The notes beneath the pieces are model-generated. The model had not been told where the DNA came from, made no database searches, and saw only the letters and a list, made by a program, of their open reading frames with translations. Shown one piece after another: positions 1-6,201 of a DNA stretch of 12,382 nt. The DNA comes from an uncultured Dialister sp. (GTDB lineage Bacteria; Bacillota; Negativicutes; Veillonellales; Dialisteraceae). Both the position numbers and the translations under genes were made by a program. Each line of letters starts with the position of its first letter. The stretch's first letter is position 1. The stretch lies in contig CAKQBK010000074.1 of the NCBI GenBank assembly GCA_934216155.1, positions 1-12,382 of the forward strand, in the 5' to 3' direction.

Positions 1-108
1 ACGCTAGCGTCATTAGCTCATTCGAGAAACGTGAGAGACTTCAGTATCCTGAGAAACCTGAGTAACCTTTGCATCAGTAGAAATCATCGCATATCTCGCT
101 TAACTTAA
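1..108. repeat. Right half of nonamer palindromic element (family A, copy A1)
   Basis: The window opens on the self-complementary centre ACGCTAGCGT, followed by CATTCGAGAA (19-28) and five degenerate 9-nt units of the form CTGAGAAAC up to about 68. A tail then ends in CGCTTAACTTA near 108. The same centre, arm and tail occur around 11001-11173, where both arms are present, so the left half of this copy lies outside the window. No gene is visible in 1-231. A weak promoter-like pair (TTGTTC 114-119, TATCAT 136-141) is the only candidate I see for the downstream gene. Confidence 0.75.
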
Positions 109-144
109 CAGCATTGTTCTCTGAGTATCATTACATATCATCTT

Positions 145-207
145 GTGACTGGTGGACTGGCGACTAGGGTTTATAATCCGAGTCACTAGTCACCAGTCAC
201 CAGTCAC
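145..207. repeat. Inverted heptamer repeat (family B hairpin)
   Basis: The left arm 145-167 (GTGACTGGTG...GACTAG) is the near-complete reverse complement of the right arm 186-207, which is built of AGTCACC heptamers. The arms differ by one inserted base and one mismatch. The loop is about 18 nt. The hairpin ends 14 bases before the ribosome-binding site of the downstream gene, so it would lie in that gene's leader if transcription starts upstream. Similar AGTCAC/AGTTACC heptamers recur near 3495, 6135 and 9690. Confidence 0.75.
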
Positions 208-231
208 TGTCTAACATAAAAGGAGTACAAG

Positions 232-822
232 ATGAACTATTTCCTTGATTTGGCATTTTTGTTGCTGACCACACCGAAGAAAGCCATGCTGTATATCACT
301 GGAGAAGAGAAATGGAAAGAGGGATTTCTTTTCTGGATTTTTGTGGTCTTTTTGACCGCATTGTCTGCTTTTCAGGAAGGACCGGGCCTAGTATTGCAAT
401 TTGTACTGGTGGTTCTTTTCATGGGATTTAGCTTACTGATTCATAGTGCTGTCACTGATTATCTGGCCGGCCTCTGGGGCGGACTGGGAACGGCCAGGGG
501 GATCACTGCTGGTTTCATGGCCGGCTCTCTGCCTATGGCGTTTTCCGTTTTCTTTTCTTTCTTAGATGTAGTGGGCGCTTCTTTCTTGAGTGGTATCGGT
601 ACATTTGTTATTTGGGTTTGGGCGTTTTACCTGGATGTGCTAGCCATTTCTACCAATTACCGCTTCGGCACAGGAAAATCCTTTCTCTTGGCCTTGGCAC
701 CGTACTTGCTGGTGGGATTTTTCTTTATCATCCTTGCCATTTTGATGGTATTGGCTGCAGCAATTGGTATTTCTAGCATGGAAAGTCTCAGCGATATGGA
801 AGCGATGATGAACCAGATTTAA
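232..822 (+). CDS. Yip1-like polytopic membrane protein of unknown role
   Basis: The 196-residue product is almost entirely hydrophobic, with about five membrane segments (roughly residues 31-47, 53-80, 91-114, 118-140 and 149-179) and a short cytosolic-looking N-terminus ending in a charged GEEKWKEG stretch. The N-terminal pattern (short helix, TTPKKAM, charged turn, first membrane span) and overall layout resemble the Yip1-domain membrane proteins common in Bacillota; this is recognition by layout, not by a decisive motif. The start is supported by AGGAG at 221-225, six bases before the ATG. It is a single gene: a hairpin terminator follows and the next gene is about 580 bases away. No catalytic residues are recognisable and no function is assigned. 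Confidence 0.8.
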   Translation: MNYFLDLAFLLLTTPKKAMLYITGEEKWKEGFLFWIFVVFLTALSAFQEGPGLVLQFVLVVLFMGFSLLIHSAVTDYLAGLWGGLGTARGITAGFMAGSLPMAFSVFFSFLDVVGASFLSGIGTFVIWVWAFYLDVLAISTNYRFGTGKSFLLALAPYLLVGFFFIILAILMVLAAAIGISSMESLSDMEAMMNQI

Positions 823-870
823 ATATAGCGAATTTATTTAAGATGTGATATAATTTTGAAAATCAGCAAA

Positions 871-903
871 GGGGCTGTAACAGTGTTACAGCTCTATTTT
901 ATT
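871..903 (+). terminator. Rho-independent terminator of the Yip1-like gene
   Basis: GCTGTAACA (874-882) and TGTTACAGC (884-892) form a perfect inverted repeat around one base, followed by a T-rich run (TCTATTTTATTTT). It lies about 50 bases past the stop codon. A sequence resembling the local promoter -10 box (TGATATAAT, 846-854) precedes it. Confidence 0.75.
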
Positions 904-947
904 TTGTTGTTTAGTTAAGGATTTAGCGTTAGTAGGTATGATTCGGC

Positions 948-1112
948 TAGGGAAACACTGATTTAATCATGGTTTGAAATTATTCTTGGATTTTTATTCA
1001 AAGTGAGGAAAGAAAATCCGCGAATAGCAAGCTATTTAAGGATTTCCTTGACGATGCTTTGGATAAAAATTCATATAATTTCAAACTCTTTGATTAAATC
1101 AGCGTTTCCCTA
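948..1112. mobile_element. MITE-like 165-bp inverted-repeat element (family D)
   Basis: The ends are inverted repeats: TAGGGAAACACTGATTTAATCA at the left matches the reverse complement of the right end with one change in the first 22 bases. Similarity continues for about 55 bases per arm (GTTTGAAATTAT, then TTTTTAT.CAAAG). The centre can also pair: AGGAAA..ATCC with GGATTTCCT around AATAG-CAAG-CTATT. The element could fold as one long hairpin and has no coding capacity. A TA or CTAG target duplication is possible, because the termini read CTAGGG...CCCTAG. No parent transposase is in the window, so its mobilising family is unknown. Confidence 0.65.
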
Positions 1113-1120
1113 GATATTAT

Positions 1121-1283
1121 AGGTGGCTCAAGTTTCTCAAGTTGCTAAGGTTTCTCACGTTTTTCGACTGTGCCAATCACTGCTGTTGGTATCATCTCAT
1201 TTGGGAAACCTGTGAAACTTAAGAGTCCTGAGCAACCTAAGAAACTTTGGATCAAAAGAAGTCATTATGCTTTTCTTAACTTA
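1121..1283. repeat. Nonamer palindromic element (family A, copy A2)
   Basis: The left arm (about 1122-1168), read in reverse complement, consists of five 9-nt units (GTGAGAAAC, CTTAGCAAC, TTGAGAAAC and relatives). The right arm (about 1200-1248) has five direct units (TTGGGAAAC, CTGTGAAAC, TTAAGAGTC, CTGAGCAAC, CTAAGAAAC). A tail with AGAAGTCAT and CTTAACTTA matches copy A1. In both arms the middle unit is the most divergent, as in the other copies. The 823-1405 gap holds, in order, a terminator, element D, this element and the glmS promoters; no gene is visible there. Confidence 0.75.
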
Positions 1284-1291
1284 TATATGTA

Positions 1292-1321
1292 TTTCAAAAA
1301 ATTTGGCACTTGTGATATAAT
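1292..1321 (+). promoter_or_regulatory. glmS promoter P1, extended -10
   Basis: TGATATAAT (1313-1321) is a perfect extended -10 box. A weak -35 (TTTCAA, 1292-1297) lies 18 bases upstream, as expected when a TG extension compensates. Transcription would begin near 1328, giving a leader of about 75 nt. Nothing like the glmS ribozyme core is present in that leader. Confidence 0.6.
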
Positions 1322-1338
1322 AAACGATGTATGATATG

Positions 1339-1366
1339 TTGACACTATCTAACTATTTGATAATAT
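1339..1366 (+). promoter_or_regulatory. Possible second glmS promoter P2
   Basis: A consensus -35 TTGACA (1339-1344) is followed after 16 bases by TAATAT (1361-1366). It would start transcription near 1373, leaving about 33 nt to the glmS start codon. Together with P1 this suggests tandem promoters; the -10 is imperfect. Confidence 0.4.
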
Positions 1367-1405
1367 AGAAAATAATAGAAAAGAACTTGTAAGGAGGATA
1401 CCTGT

Positions 1406-3232
1406 ATGTGTGGTATTGTAGGTTATGTGGGCAACGGAGACGCTTCCAAATTCTTAATTGACGGACTTCGTCGTTTGGAATACAGAGGCTATGATTCTGC
1501 TGGTATTGCCGTATATGAAAATGGAAACATTCAGATTGAAAAGAAGGAAGGACGTCTGGCCAATCTAGAAGTTGTTCTGAAAGAACATCCCCTGCATGGA
1601 CATATCGGCATTGGCCATACCCGTTGGGCTACCCACGGACAGCCATCGGATAGAAATGCCCATCCTCATGGCGATTGTCACAATCATTTTGTTATTGTGC
1701 ACAATGGCATTATCGAAAACTACATGGCATTGAAAAAAGAACTGATTGCCAAAGGCCATGTATTCAAGTCTGACACTGACTCTGAAGTGGTGGCTCATTT
1801 GGCAGAAGAACTGGATGATGGAGATTTCTTCTCCACAGTTCGTAAAGTGTTGGCAAGAATTGAAGGTTCTTACAGCTTGGTATTTATGGATTCTTCTGAT
1901 CCAGATACCATTATCTGCACCAAAAAGGACAATCCACTGATTATCGGCTTGGGCGACCAGGAAAACTTCATTGCTTCCGATATTCCGGCTGTGATTAATC
2001 ATACCCGTCGCATTTACATCCTGAATGATCTGGAAATGGCTATTGTGAAGAAGGACAGCGTATCCCTGTTTGATGGGGAAGGGAAGCCGATTCAGAAAGA
2101 AGTACAGGAAGTGAAATGGAGTGCAGAAGCAGCAGAAAAAGGTGGCTATCCGCACTTTATGCTGAAGGAAATCTATGAACAGCCGAAAGCCGTTCGCGAT
2201 ACTGTACAGATTCATTTGAATAAAGATGGCTCTGTGAATTTTGATGACCTGGGTTGGACCAAAGAATGTCTCGATGATATCGATCATATCCTGATTACCG
2301 CTTGCGGTACTGCTTATCATGCCGGTTTGGTGGCTAAACACTACATTGAACGGTTTGTAAAGATTCCAGTTTCTGTGGAAATTGCATCGGAATATCGCTA
2401 CAGCCGTCCGCTCACAACCAATCGTACCCTTTGCATCGTAGTCAGCCAGTCTGGCGAAACCATTGATACATTGGCTGCTTTGAAAGAAGCAAAACGTTTG
2501 GGCGCTAAGAGCTTGGCAGTTACTAACTCCATTGGTTCTTCTATTGCTCGCGAAGCTGATTCTGTCATTTATACCTTGGCTGGTCCGGAAATCGCGGTTG
2601 CTTCTACCAAAGCTTATACCACCCAGTTGGTGGCACTGCTTCTGCTGGCTCTTTATATGGGACAGCTGAAAGGGACCATTCACATGGAACTGATTCAGAA
2701 AATTACCCAGGGGCTTAGAGAATTGCCGAAACAGATTGAAAAAGTACTGGAAGAAAAAGATCACATGGCAGATGTAGCAGATCGCCTGATTAAAGCCCAT
2801 GATATTTTCTACTTGGGTCGTTCTATCGATTACGCCATTGCGATGGAAGGGGCATTGAAGCTGAAGGAAGTATCCTATATTCATGCTGAATCCTATGCAG
2901 CCGGCGAATTGAAACATGGCACATTGGCACTGATTTCTCCAGATACCCCAGTCATTGCGGTAGCTACCCAGGATGATGTAAGTGCTAAAATGTACAGCAA
3001 TATCCAGGAAGTTCGTGCTCGTGGAGCAGAAGTACTTGGCATTGGCTACGATGATGATAAAGAACTTTCCAAATATACCACCGAAGTGGTACGGATTCCG
3101 AGAGTTGATTTCTTTATCGCTCCGATTCTTTCCGTCATTCCGATGCAGCTCTTGGCATACTATACCAGTATCAAGAGAGGCAACGATGTGGATAAACCAA
3201 GAAACTTGGCAAAATCCGTAACAGTTGAATAA
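1406..3232 (+). CDS. glmS: Glutamine--fructose-6-phosphate aminotransferase (isomerizing), GlmS
   Basis: GlmS converts fructose-6-phosphate and glutamine to glucosamine-6-phosphate in the cytosol, the first step towards UDP-GlcNAc, peptidoglycan and LPS. The 608 residues have the usual full length. The protein begins MCGIVGY, so removal of Met exposes the nucleophilic Cys of the class II glutaminase domain (about 2-220; HTRWATHG and HNGIIENY visible). Two SIS sugar-binding domains follow, with ACGTAYHAG near 300, SQSGETIDT near 350, STKAYTTQL near 400 and HAESYAAGELKHG near 493-505. The C-terminus ends in the conserved KRGNDVDKPRNLAKSVTVE. AAGGAGG (1391-1397) lies 8 bases before the ATG. The gene is monocistronic, with its own promoters and a strong terminator; glmM and glmU are not adjacent. 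Confidence 0.98.
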   Translation: MCGIVGYVGNGDASKFLIDGLRRLEYRGYDSAGIAVYENGNIQIEKKEGRLANLEVVLKEHPLHGHIGIGHTRWATHGQPSDRNAHPHGDCHNHFVIVHNGIIENYMALKKELIAKGHVFKSDTDSEVVAHLAEELDDGDFFSTVRKVLARIEGSYSLVFMDSSDPDTIICTKKDNPLIIGLGDQENFIASDIPAVINHTRRIYILNDLEMAIVKKDSVSLFDGEGKPIQKEVQEVKWSAEAAEKGGYPHFMLKEIYEQPKAVRDTVQIHLNKDGSVNFDDLGWTKECLDDIDHILITACGTAYHAGLVAKHYIERFVKIPVSVEIASEYRYSRPLTTNRTLCIVVSQSGETIDTLAALKEAKRLGAKSLAVTNSIGSSIAREADSVIYTLAGPEIAVASTKAYTTQLVALLLLALYMGQLKGTIHMELIQKITQGLRELPKQIEKVLEEKDHMADVADRLIKAHDIFYLGRSIDYAIAMEGALKLKEVSYIHAESYAAGELKHGTLALISPDTPVIAVATQDDVSAKMYSNIQEVRARGAEVLGIGYDDDKELSKYTTEVVRIPRVDFFIAPILSVIPMQLLAYYTSIKRGNDVDKPRNLAKSVTVE

Positions 3233-3251
3233 GTTGAATAATTACAAATGT

Positions 3252-3288
3252 AAAAAGGACTGCGTCGTTTGCGACGTAGTCCTTTTTT
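3252..3288 (+). terminator. Rho-independent terminator of glmS
   Basis: A 16-bp stem (3252-3267 with 3272-3287, one G-U pair) encloses the tetraloop TTTG. The left strand starts AAAAAGGACTGCGTCG and the right ends in six T residues. It lies about 20 bases past the glmS stop codon. Confidence 0.92.
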
Positions 3289-3411
3289 AGTTAGGAGTGA
3301 AGGTGGCGACGTACATATTAAAACGTCGCAAATTTTTATAAAAATTGGGGCGCTTCCAAATAATGTGCGCCCCTTCCACCACTCCTCACTCCTAATTCCT
3401 CACTCCTAACT
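3289..3411. repeat. Palindromic three-way-junction element (family C, copy C1)
   Basis: The outer arms AGTTAGGAGTGAAGGTGG and ..CCACCACTCCTCACTCCTAATTCCTCACTCCTAACT are inverted repeats made of 7-nt units (CACTCCT). Inside are two GC-rich hairpins: GCGACGT (3306-3312) with ACGTCGC (3323-3329), and GGGGCGC (3347-3353) with GCGCCCC (3367-3373). They are separated by a perfect AT palindrome at 3331-3346. The whole could fold as a stem carrying two hairpins. It sits between the convergent glmS and ptsI terminators, so it is probably outside both transcripts. Confidence 0.8.
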
Positions 3412-3416
3412 GCATT

Positions 3417-3467
3417 AAAAAAGCAGCAATGACTTGTTCACAAGAACTGGTCCATCGCTGCTTTTTT
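3417..3467 (-). terminator. Terminator of ptsI, probably bidirectional
   Basis: AAAAAAGCAGC at 3417-3427 pairs with GCTGCTTTTTT at 3457-3467. Inner pairings (ATGAC with GTCCAT, GTTC with GAAC) extend a long bulged stem. Poly-A on the left and poly-T on the right let it work in either direction. It lies about 46 bases beyond the ptsI stop. A short heptamer tract (CTAGTTACCAGTCACT) occupies 3497-3512 against the ptsI stop codon. Confidence 0.8.
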
Positions 3468-3512
3468 CATATTGAATTTTTAACTTCTTAATCCCTAGTT
3501 ACCAGTCACTCA

Positions 3513-5147
3513 TTATTTCGCTTTACGCAAATCGATAGAGCGAATCTGCTGACGGAGTGGGAGGACGGAGTAGGGAGCTACGGAGAATTCGTCTACGCCC
3601 ATGCGGAGGAAGGTTTCTGTGATGGAAAGATCACTGCCCAATTCACCGCACATGCCGACCCAGATGCCTGCGGCGTGTGCATTTTCAATGGTCATTTGGA
3701 TGAGTTTCATCACAGCTGGGTGATGGGGGTTAAAGAAATCAGATAAGGTGCGGCTGGTACGATCCACTACCAAGGTATACTGAGAAAGGTCATTGGTACC
3801 GATGGAGAAGAAGTCCACTTCTTTAGCCAGTTTATCGCTAATAAGAGCTGCCGCTGGAGTTTCTACCATGATACCTACTTCCATGTGATGGTCGTAAGCA
3901 ATGCCTTTTTTATCCAGTTCCATTTTAACTTCTGTCAGAATTTCTTTGGCTTTCCATACTTCCCAGACGGAGGTAATCAGTGGGAACATGATAGCTGTCT
4001 TTCCGTACGCACTGGCACGAAGGATGGCCCGTAGTTGGGTTTTGAAAATTTCCGGACGTTTCAAGGAAATACGGATAGCTCTCATGCCAAGGGCTGGGTT
4101 ATCTTCTTTGGGCAGGTGGAAGGCAGACGCTTCTTTGTCAGCGCCGATATCCAAGGTACGAATGATGACCCGTTTACCCGCCATAGTTTCGATAGCCAGT
4201 TTATAGATGTTGAACTGTTCTTCTTCACTTGGCAAGGTGTCACGGCCCATGTAAATAAATTCACTACGGAACAGGCCAATGCCTTCTGCATCGTTTTTTA
4301 GAACTGCTGCCAAGTCAGAAGCAGAGGATACGTTGGCTGCTACTTCGACCTGGTGACCATCGATGGTTTTGCTCGGAAGTCCTTTCAGCTGCTGCAGCAA
4401 TTCTTTCAAGCGAATGCTCTGATCCTGCTTTTCCTTCATGACAGACAGGATGCCAGCAGTCGGTTCCAGGTAAACAGTACCGGTGTACCCATCGATGACT
4501 GCGGTTTTGCCATCAAATTCCATATCCACATCTTTTCCAGTAGAAACGATGGCTGGGACACCTAACGCACGGGCCAAAATGGCAGTATGAGAAGTGGGGG
4601 TCCCTTCCTTGGTAACAAAACCCAGAATCTTCTTGGTGTCCATCTGGATGGTTTCACTTGGGGTCAGATCATCCGCATAGAGAATGCACGGCTCTTCACT
4701 GCTAAACATAGCTTGTTTCTGCCGCAGCGTGCGAAGCAGAATGCGGGAGATTTCTTCTACATCAGCCAAATGGTCAGCCATATAAGCATCGCTGTCGGCG
4801 GTGTAAATCTGGCTGAAATTCTGCTGGGCCTGAGAAACTGCATATTCTGCATTGACGCTCTGTTTGCGAATCATAGACTTCACCGCATCTACGAATTCAG
4901 AATCAGTCAAGAGCTGCTGATATACTTTGAAAATAGACGCATTATCAAGACCAACGTGGGATACCGCTTCCTGATAGAACTGTTTCATTTTCACACAGGC
5001 GGTGTTACGGGCAGAATCAAACCGTGCCACTTCTGTTTCCGGCTGTTCCACAGTGACTTTTTCAATATTCACATTCTGATGACGGAAAATACGGAGTGGT
5101 CCAATGGTGACCATTCCAGAAATACTTTTACCAGTGATTTGTAACAT
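3513..5147 (-). CDS. ptsI: Phosphoenolpyruvate--protein phosphotransferase (PTS Enzyme I)
   Basis: Enzyme I autophosphorylates from PEP and passes the phosphate to HPr, driving PTS sugar uptake. The 544-residue protein has the HPr-binding helical region (about 30-140), the phosphohistidine domain with TSHTAILAR (His187) and the PEP-binding barrel: FRSEFIYMGRD near 293, IRTLDIGADK near 329, VGIMVETPAAAL near 424, FFSIGTNDLSQYTLVVDR near 446 and the acid-base Cys500 in GMCGEL. Start choice: an upstream ATG (5156) overlaps the AAAGGA ribosome-binding site, so the Met at 5147 (MLQITGK) is preferred. It ends soon after DEFSVAPYSVLPLRQQIRS, about 25-30 residues short of typical Enzyme I. GTPTSH and DIGADK vary from the usual GGxTSH and DIGGDK. 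No ptsH or Enzyme II gene is adjacent. Confidence 0.95.
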   Translation of the reverse strand: MLQITGKSISGMVTIGPLRIFRHQNVNIEKVTVEQPETEVARFDSARNTACVKMKQFYQEAVSHVGLDNASIFKVYQQLLTDSEFVDAVKSMIRKQSVNAEYAVSQAQQNFSQIYTADSDAYMADHLADVEEISRILLRTLRQKQAMFSSEEPCILYADDLTPSETIQMDTKKILGFVTKEGTPTSHTAILARALGVPAIVSTGKDVDMEFDGKTAVIDGYTGTVYLEPTAGILSVMKEKQDQSIRLKELLQQLKGLPSKTIDGHQVEVAANVSSASDLAAVLKNDAEGIGLFRSEFIYMGRDTLPSEEEQFNIYKLAIETMAGKRVIIRTLDIGADKEASAFHLPKEDNPALGMRAIRISLKRPEIFKTQLRAILRASAYGKTAIMFPLITSVWEVWKAKEILTEVKMELDKKGIAYDHHMEVGIMVETPAAALISDKLAKEVDFFSIGTNDLSQYTLVVDRTSRTLSDFFNPHHPAVMKLIQMTIENAHAAGIWVGMCGELGSDLSITETFLRMGVDEFSVAPYSVLPLRQQIRSIDLRKAK

Positions 5148-5204
5148 ATATATCATCCTTTCTTTTGGGCTTGCGACATAGGAAAATAAAAAGAGAGTGG
5201 AAAT

Positions 5205-5350
5205 AGTTAGAAGTTAGAAGTGAGAAATGGTGGAAGGGGCGTACCATTCATAAAACGCACCAATGATTTTTAGATTCATATCTTTGCGGCGCTTCTAAAA
5301 TATATGCGCCGCCACCTTCACTTCTCACTTGTCACTTCTAACTTCTAACT
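5205..5350. repeat. Palindromic three-way-junction element (family C, copy C2)
   Basis: Heptamer-built outer arms (AGTTAGAAGTTAGAAGTGA left; CACTTCTAACTTCTAACT right, with one extra heptamer) are inverted repeats. They enclose a left hairpin GGGGCGT (5236-5242) with ACGCACC (5255-5261, one mismatch) and a right hairpin GCGGCGC (5286-5292) with GCGCCGC (5306-5312). The right loop TTCTAAAATATAT resembles the C1 loop TTCCAAATAATGT. The element fills the gap between cobO and ptsI and ends six bases from the cobO stop. It could be the 3' end of the cobO transcript or a processing site in a joint transcript. Confidence 0.8.
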
Positions 5351-5356
5351 GATTTT

Positions 5357-5932
5357 TTAGTTTTCAATTCCTTTTCGACACATGACGCCTTGGTCGTAGT
5401 AGTGTCGGATTTTTTTCATTTCAGTGATGAGATCTGCTGCATCTAGAATAACTTTTGGCGCATTGCGGCCGGTGAAAACCAGTTCCACGTTTGGTTTTCT
5501 GGCGGACAAAATGCGTTTCGTGTCTTCTTCTGTGGCAAGGTCGTACCAATAGGCCATATTGTATTCATCCAAGATGACCACATCATAGGCACCAGATACG
5601 GCTTGGACAGCGTCATCGATTCCTTTGAGTACCATATCCCGGTATTCTTTGGGCGGATGTCCGGCGGGGTACACTTTTAAGCTGCTGCCCCAGGCTTTGA
5701 TTTCTTCCTCACTCAGCATACCTTCTTTTGCAATGAAATAAGGCTTTCCCAAAGTGATCAAAGTGATACCGGGGAGGGATTGTAGGATTTTTTGCTCAGA
5801 ATAAGCAAGAGATTTCATGAACTGAATGATGCATACTTTTTTGCCTGCACCGATGGCGCGAATGGCAAGTCCGATGGCAGCGGTTGTCTTTCCTTTTCCA
5901 TCGCCGGTGTAGACCTCAATATATCCTTTCAT
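5357..5932 (-). CDS. cobO: Cob(I)yrinic acid a,c-diamide adenosyltransferase (CobO/BtuR)
   Basis: This enzyme transfers the adenosyl group of ATP to the cobalt of reduced corrinoids, making adenosylcobalamin precursors. The 191 residues match the family's usual 170-200. The P-loop GDGKGKT is at 10-16, IQFMKS near 36-41, Walker B-like VVILDE at 118-123, the family signature FTGRNAP near 153-159 and DAADLITEM near 164-172; the C-terminus has the typical YDxGxxxRKGIE form. The start at 5932 (MKGYIEVYTG) has GGAGG five bases upstream. An in-frame Met 13 codons earlier has no such site and would add unlike sequence. No other cobalamin genes are nearby, which suits a salvage role or a scattered pathway. 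The roughly 85-nt leader is too short for a cobalamin riboswitch. Confidence 0.93.
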   Translation of the reverse strand: MKGYIEVYTGDGKGKTTAAIGLAIRAIGAGKKVCIIQFMKSLAYSEQKILQSLPGITLITLGKPYFIAKEGMLSEEEIKAWGSSLKVYPAGHPPKEYRDMVLKGIDDAVQAVSGAYDVVILDEYNMAYWYDLATEEDTKRILSARKPNVELVFTGRNAPKVILDAADLITEMKKIRHYYDQGVMCRKGIEN

Positions 5933-5960
5933 AAAGACCTCCGTTTTATTTGCGTGATGA

Positions 5961-6000
5961 ACTATGAGCACATAGTATGTACTATGACTTTATAGTATAG
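5961..6000. promoter_or_regulatory. Helically phased inverted hexamers in the cobO leader
   Basis: Four hexamers begin exactly every 10 bases: ACTATG (5961), CATAGT (5971), ACTATG (5981) and TATAGT (5991), alternating in orientation with 4-base gaps. Units 1+2 form ACTATG-N4-CATAGT, units 2+3 form a second dyad and units 3+4 a third. The tract lies just downstream of the predicted cobO start site. It could be tandem operators for a dimeric regulator or a structured leader RNA; the regulator is unknown. Confidence 0.5.
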
Positions 6001-6023
6001 ATTTCTTATATATCTATGCACAT

Positions 6024-6052
6024 ATTATACAATATTTACGCTTGCTTGTGAA
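6024..6052 (-). promoter_or_regulatory. cobO promoter
   Basis: Read on the minus strand, TTCACA (6052-6047) is followed after exactly 17 bases by a perfect TATAAT (6029-6024). Transcription would begin near 6017, just before the phased hexamers, giving a leader of about 85 nt to the cobO start at 5932. Confidence 0.65.
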
Positions 6053-6075
6053 TTATGGGATTTAGCCGCTACCAA

Positions 6076-6155
6076 TTAACCGTAAGCCGTAAACAGTAAA
6101 CCGTTAACTGTTAATCTCCAGTCCCTAGCCCCTAGTCACGAGTCACAAGTCCACC
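6076..6155. repeat. Degenerate heptamer tract (family B)
   Basis: Consecutive 7-nt units can be read with little slippage: TAACCGT, AAGCCGT, AAACAGT, AAACCGT, TAACTGT, then CAGTCCC, TAGCCCC, TAGTCAC, GAGTCAC, AAGTCCA. Unlike C1 and C2 there is no GC-rich hairpin core. The tract separates the cobO promoter from the terminator of the next gene and has no coding content. Confidence 0.6.
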
Positions 6156-6165
6156 AATTTCATAA

Positions 6166-6194
6166 AAAACAGGATGCACAATGCATCCTGTTTT
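6166..6194 (-). terminator. Terminator of the VTT-family gene, bidirectional
   Basis: A perfect 13-bp stem (AAAACAGGATGCA with TGCATCCTGTTTT) encloses a 3-base loop immediately beyond the stop codon at 6202. On the minus strand the stem runs into a T stretch (TTTTTTATG); the A/T flanks make it usable in both directions. Confidence 0.88.
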
Positions 6195-6201
6195 ACTTAT
6201 C

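Noticed and set aside
846..900. Small RNA from the promoter-like box at 849-854 to the terminator at 871-903
   Set aside because: The product would be only about 40 nt and mostly terminator, and the -35 is poor; kept only as a remark on the recurring -10 motif.
1322..1405. Possible glmS ribozyme in the leader of glmS
   Set aside because: The leader from P1 is only about 75 nt and AT-rich; the GC-rich conserved core and pseudoknot segments of the glmS ribozyme are not present.
1565..2917. Long open frame on the minus strand within glmS
   Set aside because: It is wholly antisense to a certain gene, with His, Cys and Phe rich nonsense composition and no ribosome-binding site; it is a codon-usage shadow.
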